From NCBI RefSeq assembly GCF_009653635.1, contig NZ_PPFD01000001.1:187410-251409 (forward strand): a stretch of DNA of 64,000 nucleotides. The letters are read 5' to 3'. This document shows, piece by piece, positions 45,301-53,048 of the stretch. Position numbers and translations under genes: made by a program. Source of the DNA: Endozoicomonas sp. OPT23 (lineage in GTDB: Bacteria > Pseudomonadota > Gammaproteobacteria > Pseudomonadales > Endozoicomonadaceae). Every line of letters starts with the position of its first letter. Position 1 is the stretch's first letter. The notes under the pieces are model-generated. The model saw only the letters and a list, made by a program, of their open reading frames with translations, did not search any database and had not been told where the DNA came from.

Positions 45301-45572
45301 TTTTCGAGGGATTGCTGACGATCGGAGGCTGTATTATCGACAAGGGCGTCGGTGAGACGAATCATGTCCTGACACAGTTGCGAAGAGCCCTCCTGATTCA
45401 GCATTTTCAGGGCACCAAACACCTGCCGAAAAGCGGTCTGGCAGGCAGACAGGTGAGCAGGGTTAACGACGTCGTCTTGATAGAGTTCAAGAGCCTGACG
45501 AGCTTCAGCAAGCGTGTTCTCTATTTCTTCCCTAACCCAGTCCAGGCCGGTGTAATCCTGTTGTTCAGCCAT
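39321..45572 (-). CDS. chpA: Chemosensory hybrid kinase ChpA (multi-Hpt CheA with receiver)
   Basis: A 2083-residue CheA-type kinase that controls type IV pilus function. The N-terminus has degenerate Hpt-like modules (one with Gln in place of His near residue 50; HKVHGGLAM near 462). Three intact Hpt sites follow: FHTLKGSGRMVGA near 699, LHTLKGIALM near 912 and LHTLKGSARMADQ near 1297. Then come a dimerisation helix region, an ATPase domain (N box HMLRNAIGHGLEES near 1670), a CheW domain and a C-terminal receiver (phospho-Asp in IMLLDIEMPKMDG near 2008). Acidic Glu/Ser-rich linkers join the modules. It is somewhat shorter than P. aeruginosa ChpA (2472 residues, from memory). Confidence 0.95.
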   Translation of the reverse strand: MAEQQDYTGLDWVREEIENTLAEARQALELYQDDVVNPAHLSACQTAFRQVFGALKMLNQEGSSQLCQDMIRLTDALVDNTASDRQQSLENLMLGVLQLPAYIQQTINSGIDQPLSILPLINDLRKLRGVDSLSEAVFFHPDISFSAESVEQPQLAKLEQSGLINLLRKIRQKYQLCLAGYLRNQDRTKQVKTLEKIFAKLQDISWGAPIAPLWEASVALTEGLQDESIEYSLHTVNLLRELDHQIRLFIEQGASFINNTPDDKLFREILYYLACSDSNDGFIGVLSSRYQLPEVLARFRSEASPALAGIDATGPVVEALNFELAGIKEALDLYLLSPTPDPLVLQNQLPVIQQVADTLSILGMDNFQARLKEKAELVRSVINTGQDAEEHLMDVAGTILQLESALGRYAAGESSTESDETLLIREVYQAVIKEARQQLIQTKDAIVDYIDSQHSEEYLTQIPELLHKVHGGLAMTPLSRAAALLERCARHIQLEWVEHKSLPEKEELEHLADAVTSVEYYLERLDDKVQSSHDAILDVAEESLNALNPLIEEAQLSKPETLDEEQSFLDGSAPIAFDSEIETVNSESPLETVSSENVIEFDFSAAHAADTEVEPEQEVTSELTNTLDFPASDSILTAPEVAETVEVSTGSSLNEEIDDSLIDDELLEVFIEEAGDVQRQLAEGVPLWLSNQEDNKTLADMRRAFHTLKGSGRMVGANVVGELAWSVENMLNRLIDGTIQSTHELRLLLDQVAGMLPSLIDDFAKQNQVLTPEVLECMEKADALAKGEQYTIPGDDTASEPKNIADFEDDTTNLEFNTEEADLVVDLSSFEAADIEESVVLSQSLSEVTLSEELLSEEAATATETEDSTKTDYDVQLLNVFLSESHLHLETVQHFVDQVKAQEGKRQISDNVQRSLHTLKGIALMTEIAPLANLIVALEKNIKDFRAHLIPADDRVINMLEKGLELIDDGLQQLSVSANEPSLELEDYLGWLEALHAQLLSEQQKQEEGSRIYTGGQKSDLFADVELRVLLDADLYLNKWKDRLSADELMEFMAELGCIRSRSQDATLEAMAELCDVLTGVVNYLYAHEQVLPGVLSAPLSNGFEALIDMMNQVAAQQTPISPQSVFSELRKSLEELLTPTVEKFAAEEVPLNLSEEPDVEEITLEASEDLEWADDIDVDTLETSFDAGDAEEMILESMFEGSDSTSDLLHEPEEIVLAEPYIDNAAIEPVAAAEIAIEAEQVNEPAPSLNIEVEEHDLELQELFLEEAGDLLEDSNLALEQWLHDVKNTLPLAELQRILHTLKGSARMADQPDIGDLSHALEDVYSAITNGRQGDNPPLRMIQAAHDHIDLMIQTLKNQQTPPSVTPLIERLESWVLNNEDLGQDLPVQAQLPETEELPDYLGQSETITFESDTLKNDDLQRQTVHKEALDTKDVVAVAKVQPPVVNDSLPKTQVLTERTEPVATRVDTPVTQNLVKNNELIRVPALLIEQLINLSGESSINRGRIEQQIQDISHTLEEMDSTIDRVKEQLRRLDTETQAQIISTYDGEEADNPEFDPLEMDQYSELTQLSRSLVESATDLKDLKEAIQDKNRDAETLLLQQHRTQLDLQEKLIQARMVSFSRLLPRLRKISRQLSSELGKPANLNVTNAEGEMDRTMLERMLAPLEHMLRNAIGHGLEESSDDRLAKGKSAEGNLDLSISRDGADIVLELKDDGRGIDLEKVHAKAVEKRLISPNDQLTDQEMAELILEPGFTTADSITQISGRGVGLDIVNTEIRQLGGSIHIHSEKDLGTTITLRLPFTLSVNRALMVAIGENLYALPMQAIDGISTVAPDVLTDCYQNSKPLMYAGQEHKVMFLGELLGTSRPRIQAEQCPVIIIQRGGQNLALHVDEVIGGREIFTKSLGPQFTGLIGVNGATILGDGRVVIIIDPAALARRQRTVSRKVSLTDDSKSADIARRVLVVDDSVTVRKVTTRLLERSGFEVESARDGVEAMTRLSESNYDIMLLDIEMPKMDGYEVASAVRNDSRIAALPIIMITSRTGEKHKTRAFSLGVNEYLGKPFQETTLLSSIDKLIGARKGVI

Positions 45573-45709
45573 TAAAGGCTCCCATCATCTTATAGCTGTA
45601 ATGAAGGCGGTATACATCTTGTGGAAAGAGACCTGTATAAACTGGCCTGTAAAACCTAGCCTTCATCATCTTGTCCTGAGATACGACCATGGCTGCCTGT
45701 AAAAGCAAG

Positions 45710-45731
45710 TGGCGGACGTTTCAGTCCGCCA
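45710..45731 (-). terminator. Hairpin between pilJ and chpA
   Basis: TGGCGGAC and GTCCGCCA form a perfect 8-bp stem around 6 bases, 8 bases after the pilJ stop. The reverse-strand tail is CTTGCTTTT. It may partly terminate transcription and lower chpA levels relative to pilJ. Confidence 0.5.
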
Positions 45732-45738
45732 TCTGGTA

Positions 45739-47820
45739 TCAGGCAGGGGTTGTTTCTTCGTCTATCTGGCTTGCCTCATCTCTGGGAGCAGGCAGACGGA
45801 AACCGGATACAGACTGACGCATTTCCAGAGCCATCTCAGCCAGATTACCTACCGAGCTGGCAGTGGCTGTGGTGCTGGAAGTGGTCTGGGTCGTGATGTC
45901 CCGGATAGTGGTCATACGTTGTGCAACCTGACCGGCAGATACTGTCTGGCGTTGTGCCGTTTCGGAAATGTGACGGATCAAGCCAGCCAGACTACTGGAT
46001 ACTTGCTCAATCTCTTCCAGAGCAACACCCGCATCCTGTGCCAGCTTGGCACCGGTTACTACCTCGGTGGTGGTCTGTTCCATGGAGATAACGGCTTCGT
46101 TGGTATCGGTCTGGATGGTGGATACCAGTGCTTCAATCTGCTTGGTTGCACCGGATACACGTTCCGCCAGTCGCTGTACCTCGTCCGCTACTACTGCGAA
46201 GCCTCGACCGGCTTCACCAGCCATGGACGCCTGGATGGCGGCGTTCAGGGACAGAATGTTGGTCTGGTCGGCGATGTCGTTGATCAGTGCGATGATGTCA
46301 CCGATCTCCTGGGAAGATTCACCCAGTCGCTTGATTCGTTTGGAAGTATCCTGAATCTGCTCACGGATAGTGTCCATGCCGTCGATGGTGTTACGTACTA
46401 CCTGGCCACCGGTTTCAGCAATTTCTACTGAACGTTCTGCTACCTGTGCTGACTCAGAGGCTTGTTCGGATACCCGGTTCATAGACTGGGTCATCTCGTT
46501 AACAGCCTGGGTCGTAAAGCTGATTTCTTCGGCCTGGTGACTGGCAGCTTCGGCCAGTTGTTTGGCGTTTGTCTGGGTATCCTGAGCCGAGGTATCTACT
46601 TCTACCGCAGTCTGGTTGATGGTGTTAACCAGCGCACGGAGCTGTTCGATAGAGAAGTTGATGGAGTCAGCGATAGCGCCGGTAAAGTCTTCGGTTACTG
46701 TCGCCTGTACGGTTAAGTCACCGTCCGCAAGGTCGGCCATTTCGTCCAGTAGACGCAGGATCGCAGTCTGATTGGCTTCGTTCTGGGCTGCTGTTTCAGC
46801 CAGACGGGCGTTGGCTTCCCGTACGATACTGATCGCAATATACAGCAGAGCCAGCAAAGCGATGATACCGGCAATGATGTTGACGGTGTTGTTTACCAGA
46901 CGCTGTTCAGTAGCACGCTCGAAAGTGTCTACCAGAATAGAGGTCTGTTGTAGCAGTTGCTGGGAGTCGGTAAAGATCTGGTCAGATGCCGCACGTACCT
47001 GGAACAGTTCCGGAGAGGTTTCCAGAATCTCGTCTACGCTGCCTTCTACGAAGCCAAACAGGTCGAGGATTTCAGCCAGACGATCAGTCGCCTCTTCGTC
47101 GGTTACCTGACTGATTCTCATGGCCAGGTTACCTTCCAGCATACCGTTCAATACTCGTCCAAACAGTTTGGCATCTCGACCAAAGCTGTCTGCCGCCATG
47201 ATGGAGTCTTCACCACCTTCCAGTACTTTCGATACGCTTCGAACAATACGTTCTGCAAGCCATGGCTGACGCTGGGCTAGTGCGATCTGGTCGCTTGGTG
47301 CTTCGTTCTGCAGCAGGATCTCTACGACTTCATCGTATTCAATCTGCAGCTGAGGGATGGTCTCACCCAAGGTTATCGCTACGTCGTGCAGGGTCAGTAC
47401 GGTCTCTTCAGAAGCCAGAATGTTATCTGCTTCTATTTTAAGTGCCGACCAGGATGCATCCAGAGTTTCGATTTGTGCGGCTACTGCTTTGTCGCCAGGG
47501 CTTAACGCTGGAAGTACAGAGAGTTTGGAACTCTTCAGAGTGTTAAAACGCTTATCAAATTCGTTACGAGCTTCACGAAGCAGGGAGAAGGCTTCTTCCT
47601 TACCTGCTGATGCCTCGGACGCACTGGTCGCAATACGCTGCGAGAGTACGCGAAGTTCGCCTGCATCAGTCAGGTGAACCTGATCCAATGTGTTCTGCTG
47701 ACTTATATAAGTGAACGAGCCAGCAATAATGACGAGAGAGACGATCAACAGGGTGATCGAGGCTATTATGCCCCGATTTGCCCCTGTTCCCTGGGCTTTT
47801 TTTGCGGTGTTGCCTTTCAT
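45739..47820 (-). CDS. pilJ: Methyl-accepting chemotaxis protein PilJ
   Basis: The receptor of the Chp pathway, 693 residues. One membrane segment near the N-terminus (about 18-40) precedes a periplasmic PilJ-type helical domain (LRVLSQRIATSASEASAG near 55). A second segment (about 318-338) leads to a HAMP-like region and a cytoplasmic signalling coil whose tip is EAGRGFAVVADEVQRLAERV near 555. The tail lacks a CheR-docking pentapeptide. It lies between pilI and chpA. PilK, the methyltransferase that normally follows pilJ, is missing here. Confidence 0.94.
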   Translation of the reverse strand: MKGNTAKKAQGTGANRGIIASITLLIVSLVIIAGSFTYISQQNTLDQVHLTDAGELRVLSQRIATSASEASAGKEEAFSLLREARNEFDKRFNTLKSSKLSVLPALSPGDKAVAAQIETLDASWSALKIEADNILASEETVLTLHDVAITLGETIPQLQIEYDEVVEILLQNEAPSDQIALAQRQPWLAERIVRSVSKVLEGGEDSIMAADSFGRDAKLFGRVLNGMLEGNLAMRISQVTDEEATDRLAEILDLFGFVEGSVDEILETSPELFQVRAASDQIFTDSQQLLQQTSILVDTFERATEQRLVNNTVNIIAGIIALLALLYIAISIVREANARLAETAAQNEANQTAILRLLDEMADLADGDLTVQATVTEDFTGAIADSINFSIEQLRALVNTINQTAVEVDTSAQDTQTNAKQLAEAASHQAEEISFTTQAVNEMTQSMNRVSEQASESAQVAERSVEIAETGGQVVRNTIDGMDTIREQIQDTSKRIKRLGESSQEIGDIIALINDIADQTNILSLNAAIQASMAGEAGRGFAVVADEVQRLAERVSGATKQIEALVSTIQTDTNEAVISMEQTTTEVVTGAKLAQDAGVALEEIEQVSSSLAGLIRHISETAQRQTVSAGQVAQRMTTIRDITTQTTSSTTATASSVGNLAEMALEMRQSVSGFRLPAPRDEASQIDEETTPA

Positions 47821-47859
47821 TGTTGGGTCCCCGGAGACTTCTTTGAATGCTCGCTGTAT

Positions 47860-48426
47860 TTAAAATTTGTCTATTGCCGCTTTTAGAAAGCGGGGGTTCA
47901 TGGTCAAAAGTTCAGTGCTGAATACCGAATATAAAATATCCTGATGGAGGTAAGAGCCTGTTGAGAATGGCTGTACGACATCAGGTAAGTCTACTGGGAG
48001 TTTTTCACTGAAATTACTGGCAGAGAAATGAACCATTCCCTGAACTTCATCTACAATGAGCCCTGCAGCCAGTTCGGTTTGCTCAATGACCATAATGCGG
48101 TTCACTGATTTGTTAGCACTTCGCTTGCTGCCAAGGAACTCTCCCAGATCAATGATGGGAAGCAAGCGCCCCCGAACATTAGCAACACCCTTGGCCCAGG
48201 GCTGAACTCCCGGCAATGGTGTTGTATCCGGAACCGGCAGTATTTCCAATACTTCACCGATTTGAACAGCGAAGCGCTGATCATTCAGAGTAAAGCTGAC
48301 ACCACTCCAGTGTTTATCTTCACTCTGCTTTTCAGGCAGGCTGAAACGGTTACTCCGAGCTTCTTGCTGCAGTTGCTGCAAATGCTCAAACGGCATTGCC
48401 GGAGCTGCTTGTCCATTTGTATTCAT
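47860..48426 (-). CDS. pilI: CheW-like adaptor PilI
   Basis: A 188-residue CheW-domain adaptor that would link PilJ to ChpA. The domain starts near residue 45 with WSGVSFTLNDQRFAVQIGEV and continues with PLPGVQPWAKGVANVRGRLLPIIDLGEFLG, split here by variable bases, and LAAGLIVDEVQGMVHF. The C-terminus LLTMNPRFLKAAIDKF fits PilI. It is 39 bases upstream of pilJ and 69 bases downstream of pilH, within one reverse-strand operon. Confidence 0.92.
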   Translation of the reverse strand: MNTNGQAAPAMPFEHLQQLQQEARSNRFSLPEKQSEDKHWSGVSFTLNDQRFAVQIGEVLEILPVPDTTPLPGVQPWAKGVANVRGRLLPIIDLGEFLGSKRSANKSVNRIMVIEQTELAAGLIVDEVQGMVHFSASNFSEKLPVDLPDVVQPFSTGSYLHQDILYSVFSTELLTMNPRFLKAAIDKF

Positions 48427-48495
48427 GTGAGTAGTGTTTCCAGGAATTGACGGCGAAACATTGCCTGCCTGACTCCACGCAAACCGTTAAACGGT

Positions 48496-48870
48496 TCAGG
48501 CGGACTCTACGGTCAATACACTACCAAGCGTCTCAATCAGAGTGTCTTCCTTGATTGGCTTGGTCAGGTAATCCCTGGCACCCTGTCGCATACCCCAAAC
48601 CCGATCGGTTTCCTGATCTTTTGTGGTGACAATAATGACTGGAATATGTGAAGTATCAGCGCCTTTAGACAACTGTCTTGTGGCCTGAAAACCATTAAGA
48701 CCAGGCATAACAATGTCCATGAGTACGAGATCAGGGCGTTCAGCACGGCAGAGAGCGACACCGTCGGCACCATTTTCTGCAGTTAGAACACTGTGACCGT
48801 GCTTTTCCAGCATGCCTTTCAGTTGGAACAGTTCGGTTGGAGAGTCATCTACAACGAGTATATTGGCCAT
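48496..48870 (-). CDS. pilH: CheY-like response regulator PilH
   Basis: A 124-residue stand-alone receiver: NILVVDDSPTELFQLKGML at the N-terminus, phospho-Asp in PDLVLMDIVMPGLNGFQATR, Thr in VIIVTTKD and Lys in DYLTKPIKED. It matches PilH, the regulator that in P. aeruginosa opposes PilG and favours pilus retraction. It is the second gene of the operon after pilG. A ribosome-site-like purine run precedes the ATG. Confidence 0.93.
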   Translation of the reverse strand: MANILVVDDSPTELFQLKGMLEKHGHSVLTAENGADGVALCRAERPDLVLMDIVMPGLNGFQATRQLSKGADTSHIPVIIVTTKDQETDRVWGMRQGARDYLTKPIKEDTLIETLGSVLTVESA

Positions 48871-49023
48871 AAAAAAAAGAAATCCCCCGTTTACTGCTGC
48901 TGTCCGACATTCGACGCCTGACTTTATGGTTGTTCTGCAGTAATTTGTTATTGCTTACTCTGACAGAGCGATAAAATGCTAAGAGTACTATCGTATCAGC
49001 TTAAGCAGGATTGTTAACCGATA

Positions 49024-49413
49024 TTATGCCACTGCCGGACAGTAATTCCTGATCGCACCGAGCAGTTCGTCTCTGCTGAATGGCTTTGTCAGGTAGTGAT
49101 CTGAGCCAACAACCCGGCCCTTGGCTCGGTCAAACAGTCCGTCTTTGCTGGAAAGCATGATGACAGGCGTCTGTTTATAAGACTGATTGTTCTTGATCAG
49201 TGCGCAGGTCTGGTATCCGTCCAGGCGCGGCATCATAATATCGACAAAAATGATATTGGGCTGATTATCAGCAATTTTAGCCAGAGCATCAAAACCGTCA
49301 GTTGCTGTTACAACATCACAACCAGCTTTCTTTAGCAGTGTTTCTGCGGTTCTGCGGATGGTCTTACTGTCATCAATGACCATGACTTTTAGATTATTCA
49401 TGCTTTCGTCCAT
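49024..49413 (-). CDS. pilG: CheY-like response regulator PilG
   Basis: A 129-residue receiver that starts LKVMVIDDSKTIRRTAETLL and has PNIIFVDIMMPRLDGYQTCA, the VIMLSSKD switch and DHYLTKPFSRDELLGAI. This is very close to P. aeruginosa PilG, which promotes pilus extension and raises cAMP. It is the first gene of the chemosensory operon, so its promoter should lie in the long gap upstream. An internal ATG four codons on is an alternative start. Confidence 0.95.
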   Translation of the reverse strand: MDESMNNLKVMVIDDSKTIRRTAETLLKKAGCDVVTATDGFDALAKIADNQPNIIFVDIMMPRLDGYQTCALIKNNQSYKQTPVIMLSSKDGLFDRAKGRVVGSDHYLTKPFSRDELLGAIRNYCPAVA

Positions 49414-50164
49414 AGATGTTGTCCGCTTACTCGAAGCTGCTCTGATATGGCTTCGAATACTCTCTTACACCTTTAAATAACAATGATGTTTTGGTATGGA
49501 TCATACTCTTGCTTAAAGGTCTGATGATCCAGTCTCCAAGGCTTGAGTGCGTTGACATTACAGCAGCAAGCTAACTTTACGGCAGCATGCTGGCTATGAC
49601 CGTATTTATTTACTGGTCAGCACCTTTGCACCAATACTGTTTCTGATCAAATTAACTTCCGGTTTTCACCAGACGATCCGTTATTGTCATTAGTCCGGAT
49701 CCTGAATCAGTGGCTGGGTTGCTCAGCATTCTGTTTTATACAGATTCAGAAGTTGGACTACCGCACCTTTTTACCACAAATACAAACCCTATGACCAGTT
49801 GCACGAGTTGCAGAAAAAGCTGTATTTAACGAGGTTTTTCCAATTTTGAAAGCTACATCACTGTTCCTGACTTTTGGGATGCCTTGTCACGTAAAATAAT
49901 GCTTTGTCGAAGTAGTAGTGATGTAAGGCTGTGCGGTTATAGTTCAGTGTTTTTCCAACTCATATAAAAAAATTTATTGATTGATATTTTCCACATTCAA
50001 TATCTTCTACTAGCCTTGTCTCTGAATGCACAGTACTGCAATGGGTCAGCTTATTGCCTTGAAACTTTCAAGGCAGGAAACACCAAGAAAAAACAATGAA
50101 CAAAGCAGGATGTAAGTGCCAGGAGCAGGCAGACAGATAAAAGATGTACAGGAGGTTCGGACAA
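49414..50164. other. Long gene-free stretch between pilG and the PTS genes
   Basis: About 750 bases with no convincing coding sequence on either strand. It should carry the divergent promoters of pilG and of the PTS operon. A 19-bp palindrome GCCTTGAAACTTTCAAGGC lies at 50056-50074, 90 bases before the EIIB start, and may be an operator. The part at 49960-50010 is AT-rich and promoter-like. A small RNA is possible but I see no terminator that would define one. Confidence 0.45.
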
Positions 50165-50464
50165 GTGAAGATAGTAGCTGTTACAGCATGCCCAACCGGT
50201 ATTGCACATACCTATATGGCAGCAGAAAAACTGAAAGAAGCCGCTCATAATCAGGGTCATGAAATAAAGGTTGAAACTCAGGGAGCTATGGGAGTCGAAA
50301 ACCAGATTACCTCAGATGATCTTCAAGGTGCCGACGTTGCTGTTCTCGCTGTCGATATTACGGTCGATGGTGAAGAACGATTCAGCCATCTTCGTGTGAT
50401 TAAGGTACCGGTTGCTGAAGCAATCAGAAATCCGAATGCTGTGCTCGACCAGCTTGGCAACTGA
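50165..50464 (+). CDS. Fructose-type PTS EIIB component
   Basis: A 99-residue stand-alone EIIB of the fructose family. The phospho-Cys is residue 9 in VTACPTGIAHTYMAAEKL, followed by VETQGAMGVENQIT and a VLAVDITVDGEERF strand. The start is a GTG at 50165 with AGGAGG nine bases upstream; an upstream in-frame ATG at 50144 overlaps that ribosome site and is unlikely. It would take phosphate from the EIIA domain of the next gene. No EIIC permease is present around it. Confidence 0.9.
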   Translation: MKIVAVTACPTGIAHTYMAAEKLKEAAHNQGHEIKVETQGAMGVENQITSDDLQGADVAVLAVDITVDGEERFSHLRVIKVPVAEAIRNPNAVLDQLGN

Positions 50465-50494
50465 CTACAACCTTTTTGAGTTATTGGAACGAGG

Positions 50495-53017
50495 GTGAGC
50501 GGGCGAATGAGCTGTAAGGAGCTGGTCTTTACCTGTGAATTGGTACACGGATTACATGCAAGGCCTGCCAGCGCACTGGTAGCACTTGCCGAAGAGTTCG
50601 ATGCAGTAATGGAACTCGAAAATCTCAGGACTGGTTTCAAGGCCAGCCTGGACAGTGCTCTTTCTCTTATCGCAGCAGATATAGCATACAGGGACACCTG
50701 CAAAGTCAGAGTTGAAGGTTCTGATGCCCAGGTAGCGTTGAAAAAGCTGCAACGATTTGTTCTGAGGGAATTGCAGCATTTTGATGCAGAAGTGCTGATT
50801 GCAGATAATGTTCCCACCCTGCCGCCTTCTCTCAGAAATCTAAATATTAATCATTGTGTCGGGCACTCAATAGGCAGCGACTGGGTTGAGGGTATACCGT
50901 TCTGCCTGAGTGAACACAAACTTTATTCGAATAGAGACAACACTGCTTATACAGGTATTTCTGGCGAAAGAATGAAGCTGCTTGGTGCCCTGGAGCAGTT
51001 ACTTGCTAACATCCGGGCAAACATGTCGGTTGCTGAGCTGGATACAGAGAAATCCATCCTCAATGCCCATGTCATGTTGGCGAGTGATCAGGAGTTTAAA
51101 TCCAGATTACTCAATTACATCAGTGAAGGTTGGGCAGCATCAGAGAGTATTAAAAAAACCCTGCAGTACTACTCCTTGCGATTGGAAGCGGCGGAAAGCA
51201 GTTACCTCAGAGACAGGGTTCTGGATATTCAGGATTTGTGTGACCAACTACTGCATCTGACCTGCAATCTCACCTGCGAAAAAACAGATAGCCTCACCGC
51301 TCCCAGTATCTGTCTGGCTGATAACCTGACACCTAGTCAGTTTCTGGCACTTGATAAAAAATATCTAACGGGACTCGTACTGGAAAATGGCGGTAAGGCA
51401 TCCCATACCGTGTTGCTGGCACAGGCACGAGGTATCCCTGTCATTGTTGGTGTTGAAGGTGCCAGAAGCCTGATGAAAAATGCAGAGCGGGTGATTCTGG
51501 ATGCCAAGCTTGGGGTTTTGATTTCAGACCCTTCAGAGAAAGTAGATCGCTATTATTTGCAGGAAGCTCGGAGACAGCAAAAGTTAGAAAAAAAGTATCA
51601 GCCATTTATCCACAGAAAAGCCAAAACAGCAGATCAGAAAAGGCTCGAGGTCGGAGCTAATATTATTGGGCTGGACGATGCTGTTCAGGCATTTGCTTCG
51701 GGCGCTGAAGGTGTTGGTCTGTTTAGAACAGAGATGATGTTTATGGAGCGAACCTGTGCTCCGGATATGAATGAACAACATGATGTATATGAAGCGGTGG
51801 TAGATGTTGCTGAAGACAGGCCGGTCATTATTCGGACTATTGATGTCGGTGCAGATAAGCCGGTTGACTACTTTGAGCTACCTGAAGAGCAGAATCCTTT
51901 TCTCGGATTCAGAGCGGTCCGTCTTTATTCAGAGTTTCTGGATGTTTTTAAAGAGCAAGTCAGAGCTATTCTGAAAGCATCCAGAAACAAATCTCTCGGC
52001 TTGATGATTCCAATGGTGACTACAGTTTCTGAAGTAGTCTGGGTGAGAAAGATTATTGCTGAAGTACAGCAGGAGATGACCTTAGCAGGTGCTCAGTTTG
52101 GGAGAATCAGATTGGGTATCATGGTTGAAGTACCGTCTGCCTGTATGATTATTGATCAGCTGTCTGAGTATGTAGATTTCTTCAGCATTGGCAGTAATGA
52201 CCTTGCTCAATATGTATTGGCAGCTGATCGTTGTAACGATCGAATAGGCGAACTCTATAACTACCTTCAACCGGCTTTTCTGAGGTTATTAGATAAAGTA
52301 GTAAAAGATGCAAGAAGTAAAAATAAATGGATTGGGGTTTGCGGAGAAATGGCCTCTGATATTAATACGCTGCCCATTCTTGTAGGTTTGGGTGTGGATG
52401 AAATCAGCGTGTCAGGCAGTCAGATTGGAGCTATAAAAGAACGAATAAGCCACCTCGACAGCCAGCAGTGTCGTAAGTTGCTTGATTCAGCTCTGTTTGC
52501 CAGAGATTATCGTGAAGTGTCCGGACTGCTTAAAAATACTTACAGCGAGTTGGCTCCCCGGCCATTGTTTGACCCTTCTATTATTTGTATTGATTATGAC
52601 TGTCTTTCCAGAGAAGAGGCTATCAAGCAGCTGGTGGATATGCTTTATCTGGATAGTCGTATAGCTGACAGTACTTCAGTTGAAGAAGCTATCTGGCAGA
52701 GGGAAGACATATCATCAACTAATCTAGGTAATGGAATAGCTATACCCCACTGTCGGTCGGATCTTGTCTACAGTCATTCTATTGCAGTGCTCAAACTGGC
52801 GAAACCGATTCAGTGGCAATCTCAGGATGACAGCCTGGTGGATACTGTTTTTATCCTGGCAGTGAGAGAAGCTGATACACCTGATGCTCATATGAGGTTT
52901 TTTGCCAGCCTGGCGAGAAAACTTATGGAAAGTGATTTTGTGAAACGCTTTCGAAACAGTGCCAGTGCTATCTCGGTTGATCAGCTTTTAAAATCCGAGT
53001 TGAAATTGAGTAATTAA
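50495..53017 (+). CDS. PTS multiphosphoryl transfer protein (HPr-EI-EIIA-Fru)
   Basis: An 840-residue fusion. HPr is first (about 5-95; phospho-His in VHGLHARPAS at residue 21), then enzyme I (about 125-670; phospho-His in ENGGKASHTVLLAQARGIP, then GLFRTEMMFMERT, GSNDLAQYVLAADR and CGEMASD), then a fructose EIIA (about 690-840; His in GNGIAIPHCRSD). The order HPr-EI-EIIA is that of the E. coli FryA type, not of the Pseudomonas FruB type (EIIA first). It carries phosphate from PEP to the EIIB. The start is a GTG at 50495 or an ATG at 50507. Without an EIIC it may serve a distant permease or only regulate. Confidence 0.93.
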   Translation: MSGRMSCKELVFTCELVHGLHARPASALVALAEEFDAVMELENLRTGFKASLDSALSLIAADIAYRDTCKVRVEGSDAQVALKKLQRFVLRELQHFDAEVLIADNVPTLPPSLRNLNINHCVGHSIGSDWVEGIPFCLSEHKLYSNRDNTAYTGISGERMKLLGALEQLLANIRANMSVAELDTEKSILNAHVMLASDQEFKSRLLNYISEGWAASESIKKTLQYYSLRLEAAESSYLRDRVLDIQDLCDQLLHLTCNLTCEKTDSLTAPSICLADNLTPSQFLALDKKYLTGLVLENGGKASHTVLLAQARGIPVIVGVEGARSLMKNAERVILDAKLGVLISDPSEKVDRYYLQEARRQQKLEKKYQPFIHRKAKTADQKRLEVGANIIGLDDAVQAFASGAEGVGLFRTEMMFMERTCAPDMNEQHDVYEAVVDVAEDRPVIIRTIDVGADKPVDYFELPEEQNPFLGFRAVRLYSEFLDVFKEQVRAILKASRNKSLGLMIPMVTTVSEVVWVRKIIAEVQQEMTLAGAQFGRIRLGIMVEVPSACMIIDQLSEYVDFFSIGSNDLAQYVLAADRCNDRIGELYNYLQPAFLRLLDKVVKDARSKNKWIGVCGEMASDINTLPILVGLGVDEISVSGSQIGAIKERISHLDSQQCRKLLDSALFARDYREVSGLLKNTYSELAPRPLFDPSIICIDYDCLSREEAIKQLVDMLYLDSRIADSTSVEEAIWQREDISSTNLGNGIAIPHCRSDLVYSHSIAVLKLAKPIQWQSQDDSLVDTVFILAVREADTPDAHMRFFASLARKLMESDFVKRFRNSASAISVDQLLKSELKLSN

Positions 53018-53048
53018 CCTTGGAGCCTGCCGGGGTTTATGCCGCCTC

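Noticed and set aside
45709-46431. 240-codon forward open frame
   Set aside because: Antisense to the highly conserved signalling tip of PilJ.
50056-50074. Cra/FruR box before the PTS genes
   Set aside because: The half-sites TGAAA and TTTCA are present but one base closer together than in known Cra sites, so I list it only as an unnamed palindrome.
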